From Trichoplax adhaerens (lineage: Eukaryota > Placozoa > Uniplacotomia > Trichoplacea > Trichoplacidae), in contig NW_002060945.1 in assembly GCF_000150275.1 (NCBI RefSeq), forward strand, positions 3,867,172 to 3,931,171: a DNA stretch of 64,000 bases, read 5' to 3'. A program made the position numbers and the translations under genes. The notes beneath the pieces were generated by a model. It saw only the letters and a list, made by a program, of their open reading frames with translations. It was not told the DNA's origin and made no database searches. Each line of letters begins with the position of its first letter. Positions within the stretch are counted from its first letter, which is position 1. Positions 25,212-37,284 of this stretch are shown one piece after another.

Positions 25212-27221
25212 CTATTTATTCAATAATTTGGATACGGGTAATAAAATTTTTTGGCTATCATCTATTATGATAAGGACACTAGGAGTCGCCGTAATCACAC
25301 ATTGTAATCTGTAGAATACTTGTATTGCTTGATATCACTGGATTAATAAATTTACTAACAGTAAAATCATAATTGGTTAAAGAACTTCTAATAGAAGAAC
25401 TCATCAAATTCGATACAATGCTGGTAGCATAAATCCCGATATGTTATTAATTGACTGTGAGAAATAAATATTCGAAATCATACTGTCAACAAACTGAGTT
25501 ACGAATTTAAGGAAGCACTATGTCAATTCTAATGTATTGCGCTGGTTAATTTGATCACGATTGTCATTTTTAGAGGACATTTCAGCGTTGAATTTGTATA
25601 AACATAAAGACTAGAGCCTTTCGCTTTTGATGTAGTTACTTAATCGATTCGCTACATAATCTTGCTTACTAGCAAACTACCTGAATTGTTGTCGTAGCTG
25701 ATAGTAGGCTTTTCTATCATTCATTCGAAGCGATTTGATTAATTCGAGGAAATTTGGCGTTGAAGTTGAAATCATCCTTGTTGAGCGTTGACTTGACAGT
25801 TCTTGTTTTAAATTAAAGGCGTGTACTATATTCTCGTACTATTATTACTCTGTGAGTTAAAATTGAAGAGAAACCAAGTAATATTCTTGAAATAATCTTG
25901 CTTGGCAGTCAAGTTAGGGAATAGTTAAATGATTTGATGGGCGCAAATATCTTCTTGATTTAACAGAAAAAAAAGCAATGACGAGTTAAATGAAATCCAA
26001 AGTAATTGATAGGCTGATATAGTAATTATAATTATCGGTGGGCCATCAATTATTATCCTTGGTATCTAGTTATGCGAGCATAATTACTTCTGGTAGACTC
26101 AATTACGCCAATATGAATCATCAACCGTTTGTTATTTATTATTAACTGGTTAACAAAGGAGTATTCTGTCTATTTTAAAGATTACTAGACAACATACATA
26201 TGCATATAGAAAAGCATAATACGTTGTTAGTAAAGCGAGTATCATCACGTGTCTAATTGAAGGCATTCATCGTCCACCCATACGAGAATAGGCTAAAATA
26301 ATATTGTTATCACAACAGGCTATTAGCCGTTCTAAGTGCTTAGGGGGTATTTCATTAAATCTCCGTTATAAGAGTATATTTACTTCGATGAGTTAGAAAG
26401 AGATATACTTATGACTACACTTTGGTGAACAGTAGTCTATGGTAATAATTATATCATTAAATTTGTTTACGTATTAGTTGCTATAATGGAGTGATGATCA
26501 TTGACCAGAGCGTAATGATTACCATAGTTTTAAATTTAGTCTAGTTGTAATTTTTTTAAACTTCGAAATGTGCGTTCTATGTTTCTACTTGGGTTTTGTA
26601 TTACGGCTATTAGCCTATTACACCTATTGAGATTTCTTGTTTATGTATTGTGTGATTTACGTCATATTTTGCACAGCAACGAAGAGGAAGAAAGTCTAAA
26701 CTAAAATTTTTTTAAATAATTAATATCGCATCGAATCTATAATAAACTCCGGCATAATTAATCAAGAAACTCATCATAATGATATACATAAACGAGATTC
26801 ATGGAACTCGTAAAATATTTTTATCATTTCCTCATCTTATACCTACAACATTGGTGATTCCATTGCCTTAGCATTGCGAGAACGATAGATCTTGTGTTGG
26901 ATATTAACTGGAGTACAGTCCAACTTATTAACTGAAGTTGAAAGTTGGGTTGTTCGCTTTGTTACAACACTTTTGAGCTAATAAATTAATGCAATGGTGA
27001 AAGTACTGTAATCTGTAGGATTACTTCAAAGACATAGTCTACAGAGGTGACTTTTTTTCTATTTACGATATAATATATCATTGCTTTTATTTCTAAACTA
27101 CAGATACTGCTTTACTTAACTGTAGATAAAATCGAAGGTAAAAATCTATGCTGGCATCATTCGTAGAGTAGTACCTTCTTGATATTGTTTCGTCCAAAAA
27201 TTGACTCTAAATCAGCACTGG
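25212..27221 (-). CDS. Unidentified protein, 3' part of gene
   Basis: Four exons join in phase: 26931-26847, 26360-26278, 25801-25681 and 25308-25212 (TAG). Together they give 127 residues of ordinary, hydrophilic composition, with stretches such as IQHKIYRSRNAKAMESPML, FNEIPPKHLERLIACCDNN, LELIKSLRMNDRKAYYQLRQ and the C-terminus SQKILLPVSKLLNK. A further upstream exon, 27221-27175 (SADLESIFGRNNIKK), has good splice sites, but its phase shows that an exon between it and 26931 is missing. I recognise no family, membrane segment or catalytic motif. The Leu/Arg-rich second half looks helical. The gene is transcribed away from ELP1, so the interval 27.2-28.6 kb would be a shared divergent promoter region. 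That it codes is well supported by phase continuity across four exons and the adjacent AATAAA; its identity is unknown. Confidence 0.6.
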
Positions 27222-27607
27222 CTGTAATTGTAATTGCAGCCACTGCAGTTTAACTATCCCGTCGCCTTCATCTAGTGTACAGACATGAGTCATAAATATT
27301 ATAGAAAACCCCTATCGATAAGTCCCAGGGAATCTCTGCAATTGCTTTATGGCTTATCAGTTCTATAAATAGTTCATTAAATTAAGATAGATGCTTTACA
27401 GGAGGCGTTCGTTAGTCTTTCAGAACTTAATATTGGAGTAATGGCAGCAGTTTGTTTGATGTAGTACTTGGGCTGGCCACTTCATTATTTTTTTCCTAGC
27501 ATGATTCTAGTATGGAAAGAAGATTTCATACTTTGGTCTAGCCTTCATCAAAAGCGGAATGATTGAATCATTGTGGTCAATGGTCCTATCTTGTCCAACC
27601 TAGATTT

Positions 27608-27649
27608 AATCATGGACTACTAGAAAAATGCTTCTAGTAGTCCATGATT
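27608..27649. repeat. Perfect 18-bp hairpin
   Basis: AATCATGGACTACTAGAA (27608-27625) is followed by a 6-base loop and its exact reverse complement (27632-27649). Similar but imperfect arms occur at about 28165-28220 (ACTACTACTAGAAG / TAGTAGTCCATG) and in cluster B before UBA6, so these look like members of one foldback family placed 5' of genes. Confidence 0.9.
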
Positions 27650-28154
27650 TACTATACGTATAAATACAGTAATACTGCATAGAGTACTGTACAGTGTAAC
27701 TAACTAATCTGATTTGATAAACAAACAAAAATACTTGTTAATTTAAATAAGAAATGGAAAAGATTTAATACCAAAATAGATACTGATTGATTTGGATTTG
27801 AAAGTTTAATTTAAGTCATAAGAGTTATTGCTAACTGAACTATTTTTTACGAGCCATTAAACGTCGCTACTGTAAGGCATGGAGTACAACAGAAATAGTA
27901 GTGTACGTCGATTCCATGTAGATTTCCATGCGTTCTCTGATATTAATAATTCACTTTCCAGCAGTAAGAATATTACTAGAACGATTCAGTGCTCATGGTA
28001 TGTATTTGAAGACTGTTAATGTGATTTTTGTGTCATACAGTATACATAATTATATTTGCCTATCCCGTAGAAGTGGGATTACTATTAATTAGTGAACCTA
28101 GAAGTGATCAATACGGCTAATTAAACTTGTACGATAGTCCCTTATCCCTTATGC

Positions 28155-28426
28155 CATAGACTTCTGAAAGATGCGTAGACTACTACTAGAAGTAAGTTTA
28201 GTAGTCCATGTCTATGCGCTTTCTTCTGAAAGAGTCTAGAAGGAGTTTGGCTGCCATGTGCTTTCGTACACTGCAGGCAGACTTTTAGATACAGTACTAC
28301 GCAGGTCCATATTTTTAGTACAGTACAGTACAGTACGTACTGTACTCCACAGTGTTAATACTGTAGCATACACCGTGCATTGTACTGTACTTTACGGTAC
28401 AGTACAGTACTGTAATGTCCTGTATT
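28155..28426. repeat. Foldback and palindromic repeat cluster D
   Basis: The left part (about 28155-28240) is an imperfect foldback around ACTACTACTAGAAG/TAGTAGTCC, with CTTCTGAAAGA repeated on both sides. The right part (28308-28426) is a dense series of GTACAGTAC palindromes ending 173 bp before the ELP1 start codon. The remainder of 27222-28598 has no exon I can support. Confidence 0.8.
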
Positions 28427-28598
28427 GTGGCCTGGCTAATAAGGCTACAAAAAGGACCTCGCAGTTGCTGGCTTTAATTGAAGGATAGATTATCCAGTCA
28501 TTAAAGTTCTTCAATTTCGTTCTAGTTAATTGCAGCTATTGGAAGATAGTGGGTTTGGTTTGTCCTGGTATTGTAAGTGATCTGATCCTGCTGCTATT

Positions 28599-31500
28599 AT
28601 GAGAAATTTAAGGCTTATCAACGCAACAACTATTAGCTCGTTATGCTGCCTTGTTCGATGCATCGCTGTTAACAATCTGCAACGAGAAGTGTATCTTCTA
28701 ACTTGCAATAAGATTATCATCTTGAGCCTGGATAATAATAATGTATGTTTTTGGCCCTTGGAAAGTTGTATATGTGTGTATATATACGCGAGATGGGAGA
28801 GGCATTTAGTTATCGTTAGTTCTATTAGGGAAACTGACTATTAGCTAGCTAGTTCGAATTATATTGTCTATGGTATTAGTACTGTATGCGAGCTAGCTTT
28901 TTAAATGTCAATTAGGTTGTTGCATACATGATAGAACGTTTACTGTTACAATTTTGTTGTCAGAAATTGCATTTACTTGATATAACTTGTAAAAATGTTA
29001 TTATATTACTGGTGCGTGCATGATGATTGATTAAATGTGCGATGAATTATGTTACGATACGTATTGGCTTAATAATGTGGAGTAATAGATTGATCCCAGC
29101 TACATTGCTTAACTAGTGCTAGCACAAACTTTGGGTGTACTAACAGCTAATTACTTTAATCTTAGATGCCACTAGATTGATCGATGTGAATAGGATTCTT
29201 TTTTTACAATAATAATACTGCTATAATAATAAGGATTTGCTACTCTAATTGAAAGGTCATCGACAGTGTAGAAATTGATCCTATCGAGGATCAGAATAGG
29301 TTCCCTGTAAATGCTGAATATTTACTTGAAAGCGAATCTTTGTGTATTGCCATGAAAGATGGGGACGTTTTATTATATCATTGCAATAGCCAGCAAATTG
29401 AATGTGTCGGGTCTGTTGAATCTGGTATAAATTGCATGGCATGGTCACCAGATCAGGAATTAGTGCTTCTCTCGACAGGTAATATAGCTTGCTCAGCGAG
29501 CGATCAGTAGATTTTTCAGAGCTAACGGCTATACCTTGTCAACTTTGAGACTAAGTTGTCAATGTTAGTTAACAAATTATTATATCGATTATACATAATT
29601 AGATTAAAGCTTATCGCACATGTCTGCTCGCTAATCTAAATTTTTCTTAATTTAATATCACATCATCAACAGCTGAAAGTAAGATTATTATGATGACTAA
29701 AGATTTTGATGTTATTACTGAAATTTCATCTCAAACGGAAGATTTTGGTGAAAGTAAGTCATGTAGTGGAGATGAAAAAGTATGGTTTTGTAACAATAAT
29801 GTTGTGCTGTCGCAATTTTATGCTATTTGTACTCAAATACAGAAAATTGCAGCCTAAAGTAGATTTCACCTGGTGAATTTACTGCTCACTACCAGGTTAT
29901 TTACGTACAAGGAAACAGTGCGATAGTCCAGTATTGAAACTAGTTGTTATATTTTTTACTTTATGGGTACTTTGTGGTAGGGTCTTAATTCAAAGTAGAT
30001 AGAATAATTCGTATAATCTGCTGGAAATATCAAATAGTTACCGTGCGACTGCGACTGTTAATATTTCGCATTTGATTTCTTGTAATATTGTTGCAAGGGT
30101 TGCATATACGCGTAATTTTTCTATTGTGAAATTACGAAGGATTAATGGTTATGCTAGATACTTAAATCAGTATTATTACCCTAACTTTTAGATAAACCAA
30201 TAAATGTCGGATGGGGTAAAAAAGAAACTCAATTTCATGGCTCTGCCGGCAAACCTAAAGTTGGTGACGGTATGGAAAAGGTATCATAATGACATTTGCT
30301 CGTACTCGTATTTTTTGCAAGTTACTACTGAGGACGTATACTTTATTTTGTATGTATGTAATGGAATTGTTCTATATCTAGGCTCCTGTACCTGTAGCAG
30401 ATTGGGATGATGGCCTATCTAAGTTAAGCTGGCGAGGTGATGGACAGTATTTTGTTTGCAATGTTGTAAATCAAACAACAGGTAAATCTCGTTCCTATAT
30501 TTGCTGATACTGCTTCACCCTTTACAACATTATCGTGAAATAGTTATTAACTAACTATACGTAGGTGCCCGGCAGCTGAGATTTTGGAGTCGTGAGGGTA
30601 TTTTACAATCTACTAGTGAGAATAGTGACGGTCTAGAGGGACCACTACATTGGAGGTAAGATCATTGTCTTACTTTGTATGCTGGTATATTTAAATTTTA
30701 TATTGGGTAGACTTTGATTTGAATTATAACTTGTAATCACAGGCCATCTGGTAATCTAATTGCTACTGCACAACGTAAACCACAATACTACAACGTGCTA
30801 TTCTTTGAAAGAAATGGTTTACGCAGAAGTGAATTTACGCTACCTTTTAGTGATTCTGAAACTAGGGTAACAATACTGTTACGACTATATTTTGTGTCTT
30901 TACGTACAGATCATATATTATTATTATGTTTAATACATAGGTTATCGACTTAGTTTGGAATCTCGATTCAAAACTGTTAGCTGTTCGGCTAGAAACAACT
31001 ACTTTTCATAACGATGTTGATGGATCGGATATTCGATCTTACGGTATGGTTTATTCTAATCACTTCAGCTGCAAATTAAAGACATAACACTAGCAATGAA
31101 TTGAATGTTATTAACCTAATGCATGAGATGTATTTATCATTTTCAGTGCAATTATGGTTTTGCAATAATTCTCATTGGTACTGCAAACAGGAAATATCAT
31201 TTACAACTGCCGATCGTATAGCGTGTATACAATGGGATACTGATGTATCTTACCGTCTGCATATTGCAACTTTTGGTAAGGAAAAAGTAAAAGTTATAAT
31301 ATGAAGGAATCAAGAGTAAAACTAATTCATTTGTGGAATGTACATACACATAGGGGGAAAGTATTTGCAGTACAATTGGTATTGGGATGTTGATTATAGC
31401 CAAGCACATGTAGCTGGCAACCTTTCATCTGTCGCTGTAATTGATGGAGGTCAGATATTATAGCGTAGAATTTTAGTAAACGTCGTATAATATGATAGTA

Positions 31501-34500
31501 AACCCAATGATATTTAACTTAAGTAATTGAGTAATCAGATCGACTCTGCTGTTTATTTAGATCGTTTACTGGTAACTCCATTCTCTATAATGGTTATGCC
31601 TCCGCCGATGTCGGCATACTACATAAAAGCAGAGAGCTCTATTAATCAAGTTTGTTTTGGTCCATCTGGCATTAGTAATGACTTTGCTATTGTGTTAGCT
31701 AACATGAACATTGCAATTTATACCTACTGTGATGGCCCTGATACTTTAACAAATGAAAAATCGATTAAATTGAGTGGTACAGGTGGTGTAGGATTTAAAA
31801 CTTCATTAAAATTACCTAGACTTCAAGGAACCTTTAAGTGAGTAACATTCACTGCATAATAAAAACATAGCAGCCATTCTAAGGAAAATGTTATATATAC
31901 TCTTTTGTTTTAGATTATTTCTTAAAGACAGTAAACCAATCAATAATTTATATCAGTTGCAACATTTATCATGGCTTACTTCTAATAAGTTTCTTGCCAT
32001 CATGTGGGATGACTGTAACATGAAGAATTATTTACTTTATCTTCATTTAATAGAAGACGAAGAGAAGAGAATTATTGTTAGGTATAGAGTTCACTCACAC
32101 TGTTCAGCATAATGGTTTAAAGTAGTGTATCACTACCAGATAGCTGTAAGGAATGCAGCACCTTATGTTAACCCCAGTTTATCATTTCTCAACTAGGGAT
32201 ACGTTAGAACTGCCCAAGATGGTGCTACGATTAGTTACCAATCATGATACTCTGTCTACAATTATACAATATGTAGATGGCAGCGTCTGGCGATATTGTC
32301 ACGGTAACATAATAGGTTTTTGTAAATATTTTCATAATATTTTAAGGCTTGTACAGTATTGCTTAGACTAGATAATCACTTCATCTAGACGATCATATGA
32401 AGTTGATTCCTTGGCTATTGCCGAATGGAATGTCTCTTCAGCTACCACAACCATGCCAATACATTGCTACAGCTGTAATGAATGATTCGGTTCGGTTTTA
32501 GTTGTAGTTTGATTTGTATATTACATGAAACCTTGCATTAATTGTTATGGGTATAACTATATCTCGCCACAGGAGGTTGTGATCGGTAGCAATGAAAGAT
32601 TTAGAATATATATTAATGATAAAGAGGTATTTTGCACCTTTGCTACTATACTTTATATACACCGGTTTAGATAAATATGATTGGTCTAATGAGAATCGTT
32701 TATTGATTTTGTTGACAGATTGCTAACAACTGCACATCTTTTTGTGTGCATGATTCGTTTCTAATATTTTCGACTCATTCGCATACATGCCGATTTGTAA
32801 GTTTGTTATCAGATTGGGAAAGTGAGTAATCGTCGTTTTATTTTCTTGCCACTTACACACATGTAATCGTCGCTGCTAATTTTATTATAAGATATTAGGT
32901 CATATCCAACTAATGAGTCAGCGCCATTTGATGAGAATGTTCGTCGTATGGAAAGGGGATCTAAAATTGTTTTGGCTGTTTCTGATAGTACAAAACTTGT
33001 ATTTCAGGTATTTATTTCATCTGCTTTTATCTCAGTACTATTTTCAGTTAATTGTTTATACCAATTTCATAGATGCCTCGGGGTAATTTAGAAGCCATCC
33101 ATCCGCGCGCATTGCTGTTGCATTCCGTCCGACGATTACTGGATAAGTAAGCAGGAACTTCCGTACGCATAAAGTTTAGTGTAAACAGATTGATTCTTAT
33201 ATATCTTCTATCACTTGACGATTATAAATGGAGGCTAAACTTTGGAGAGGCGTTCTTATTAATGCGCAAACATAGAATCAATTCAAATCTTCTATATGAT
33301 CACAATCCGAAGGTTAGCTAAGAGATAGTTCGATAGCATAAGTTTTAAAAAACAACGGCTTTAAAATAGTACGGGATAAAAAATGACCAAGATTTAACAC
33401 TTCTCTGTACATTCACTAGGGTTTTATGGAAAACATCGATATCTTCATTAGGCAAATAGACGATGTCAACTTCATTAATCTCTTTCTATCGGATTTAAGG
33501 TGGATATACACAATCACTGTTTCAGAATGACATTCTTTGCCAGCATAGGGGTAAATTTCGTTTGTAAAATATACAATAAATCTTAATTTTATAAACTATA
33601 AAAATTATAGAGAAGAAGATGTCACAATTACCATGTACACAGCTGAACAATCAAGGCCATCTTCAAGGTTGGTTTTTTGCAGTGCTAAAGGATGAAATCG
33701 ATTAAATTTGATTAAGTTTTATTCTTTACTTTTAATCCAACACTGAAGCATTCCGCTTACTGGAAGTAAAATCGATAAAATTTGCGACGCCGTTCGTGAA
33801 TCGCTTACTTTAATAAATTTTAATAAGTAAGCGACCAAAATAAAATTTAACATGAATTGTATTAAGTTATTAAAAGTTACTTTGTTGTAATAAATATAAA
33901 TTTACTTTGAAGATATATCCTCTCAGTCATCACGTCGTATGTGAAAAAAACCACAGCAGAATTAGATAAAGCCTTACAACTTATAAAATCGTTAGCAGGT
34001 TACTAATGATTTTAATCATTACCTTAATGTGAACATAAAATTTCATCATATTTATTAATTTTTCTTAGATAAAACAGCAGTCTCAGAAGGAGGTGTTAGC
34101 TACCTGGAAGCATTGAAGTACTTACTAGTTTTAGTTGATGTTAACGAACTGTACAATGTTGCTTTAGGAATGTATGACTTCGATATCGTCTTAATGGTAG
34201 CCGAAAGATCGCAGAAGGTTAATACTCATAGGAATGATTACTATAAATATTCTTACGTATATAAATACTCATGGTCTGATTTTAATAAGTAGGATCCTAA
34301 AGAGTATCTGCCATTTCTGAATTCCCTTAAAAAGATGGAATCTAATTACTCAAAATACAGTATTGATAAATTCTTAAAAAAATATGATAGAGCTATTGTT
34401 CATCTCAGTCGATGTGGTAGCGAGTACTTCGATGAACTGTTGCAATTGATTGAGAAGCAGAAATTATATCGGCAAGCCCTTTCTTTATATCCGGTTGATT

Positions 34501-36469
34501 CAGATCGATTCAAAGTGAGAATTTAGTGTGACCTCGTTGTTATCCGATTCAAGTTTGCTTATAAGTTTCTTTTTATAATTATCCACATGTTCATTTTTTA
34601 GTCAATTTGTAAGAAATACGGCTTATACCTAAAGAATATAGATAATCATTTGGAAGCTGCACTTAGTAAGAAACCATGACATGAATTCTTTTAGTTATAT
34701 TTATAATTATGATTTTTATGAAATTGTTATATTTGTAACACCATAATTTGTGATTGTAGTGTTTGCGAAGGGTAATGAATATGAATTAGCCAGGATATCA
34801 TTTATAAAGTGTCGTAATTGGCAGCAAGCGTTCTGTATGGCATCAAAGCTACGATTTAGCATAGCTGAAACATCAAAAATGGCGAATAAAATTGCTAGTA
34901 AGATTTTCTTGCTAGTGTAATTTCCTAATTGTAAAGTATTGAAAGTTTGAATTATAAAACTGTTTAGGCGACTTGTGCGATGCACGAAATCATCCCTGGC
35001 AGCTGCTACAGTACTCTTAGACTATGCTAACGTAAGTGTGTGCAGTCAGCAGTCTCTAGAGCAGTAAAGTTTAGATATGACTGAACTCTTACATAAGTAA
35101 TTAAAATTTTGGTAGGAAACCGAACAAGCGATCGTAACATTGATTAATGGTTGCTTATGGAATGAAGCATTGAGATTAGTAAGAGAAGTGAACCTGGAGA
35201 GTTTATTGACACTTCAGATTGCTATCGTAGATTGTATTTTATAACGTTAAATTAATTTTATTTTTGCAGATGCATCGTCACGATAGGACTGATATGATAG
35301 AGAGTCATTTTTTGAGTGCTTTAATAGATAGTAAGATCAGATGTTATTCAGCAGAGCTATTAAATACTGTAGTTTTATAGCTTTTGTGATTGCTTATGCA
35401 ATTATGACTCAATGACTATTTATTATAGGCTATCAGGCACAAAGCGCATATTTGAAAAATAGCATTACTCAGTTCAGGAGACATAATGATAGATTGATAA
35501 AAGTAAGAGAAGAAAAGAGGGAAAAAATGCAAGAGGTTGCAGGTAAGAATACTGTTGGCCTTATTAATTAGTATAAAATAACTTTGGAATTTTTAATTTT
35601 ACTTAGATGGCGGCGATGATGGGGATTTGTATTCAGAGACTACAAGTATTACTGGTCGATCTACAAGATCAAGTATTTATAGTAGGACTACAGGGTAAGC
35701 ATATTTCCTAAAATTACTCAACTAATTATTGTTATCAGAAGTATCAATTTAATTTAATTTAATGCAGCCGTACTTCGAAAAGTCGAAGAAAAGTTGAAAG
35801 AAAGAGATATAGCTTACGTGAAGGAAGTCCGTACGAAGATATTGCTTTAATGGAGGCTCTAAGTCAAATGATTAGGACGTTGTCTACAACTAAAGGTTAC
35901 TAATTAGTTTGCTATAGTTATACTGTAAACATTCAATCCAATTAAAATTCGATTTTATGCCAATGATTTTTCTAAATGCAAAGACGATATTCGTTCCCTG
36001 ATGGAAATATTAATCATTTTCAATCACGATTCGGAGGCAGCTGTGCTGCAAGATATTCTTGAAGAATATATGACCACTGTTAAAACTTCACTCAAAAATA
36101 TATGGCCGTCTGATGGAGTTTATCACCATGTAAGATTAATGTTACTCTACTATGTAATCATCAAATAAAACTTCTCTAATTATCGATCTAATATTGATAC
36201 ATTCAATAGCAATTTGGACCTGATTATAACACCAGTGATATTGCTGATGCTACGTTAAATAAAACCAAACCTGCAATGGCTTTGGCAGTGGACAATGATA
36301 TAGACTATCCAAGTACGTGGATTTCCTATCTAAGAATTATTTAGCAACGTTAGTTATAGACGGCAGTATTTCTTAATTCTAATTCAACATGTGTGCAATT
36401 GTAGCTCAACCCGATATAGCGAAAACCATATTGTTTGAGAGCAAATGGAAATTGGAACTGTTTAAATAA
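28599..36469 (+). CDS. ELP1: Elongator complex protein 1
   Basis: About 36 exons from ATG 28599 ([11 protein letters not shown]; human MRNLKLFRTLE) to TAA 36469, about 1,324 residues (human 1,332). ELP1 is the scaffold of Elongator, which places cm5U-type modifications on wobble uridines of tRNA in the cytoplasm. Visible parts: N-terminal WD40 propellers (residues 1 to about 740) with [33 protein letters not shown] and WRGDGQYF; the linker THSHTCRF and [20 protein letters not shown]; the helical TPR-like part with [20 protein letters not shown] and [16 protein letters not shown]; and the basic tRNA-binding stretch [18 protein letters not shown] (about residue 1,180). The C-terminus ends KWKLELFK, as in other ELP1 proteins. 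Splice phases agree everywhere except between exon 27 (ends 34897) and exon 28 (starts 34968), where they miss by one base. Convergent with the nuclear receptor gene. Confidence 0.95.
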
Positions 36470-37284
36470 GATTCGCCGAGATTTGATAAAGCCATTTCAA
36501 TTTAAACTAGGGCATCACGATTATTTCGTAAATTTTTAAAAATATTAATGTGAGCTTATATAAAATTTCTCATAAGACCTGAATTTAACGAATATTTCAT
36601 AATAAGGCTGTTTATATCTTATGCAAGCCGAGGTAACAATTTGCGTAATAAAAGTACTGATAGCTCTGGAATAGACTGCTTTTTATTACACCATCTATTA
36701 ATTTACATACTTTTAATTGACGGCAGTTTATTATTTAAATTGCTTTATAGTATGTTAAGTATAAACTTCTACGACATTACTATAAAATATCAGTTCAATA
36801 ACACAGATTTAGTAATGGGAAGGAATGATGTACAAAACCATAAAGTCACCTACATCAGATTTGATGTCGGTGATTGTTAGTGTTAACTTTGCAGATACTT
36901 ATTTGGATTAGGAGCTTCGTGCAATGTGCCAAGGATATCAAGGTGTGATTAATAAATTTAATGCAATTCTTGAAATATAAGGACGCAGTGGCATTTCATC
37001 GAACAGCTAAGAAATTATTGGCTTTGTACAAATAATCATAAGATATACTTACAAGAAATTGTAAACAGGTTGATAAATATCAAATCGTTCTTTTCAGTAT
37101 TACCTACTGCATGTGAATATTATTACATCAGAATACTCGTAGATTGATGTATTAATAACGGTTATTTACTACGAAATAGATGTAATGCAGTAGACCTAAT
37201 AGTGAGCGAAAGATTTTAGCTTTACGAAGAGGTTCATCGAAAAATATAGGTGCAGCGTAATTTTTAACTGTAAATATCTTGGAA
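36470..37284. other. Convergent 3' interval ELP1 / nuclear receptor
   Basis: The 0.8 kb between two converging genes holds only AT-rich sequence. A 79-codon open frame (36641-36880, plus) has no recognisable feature and is probably chance. Confidence 0.5.
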
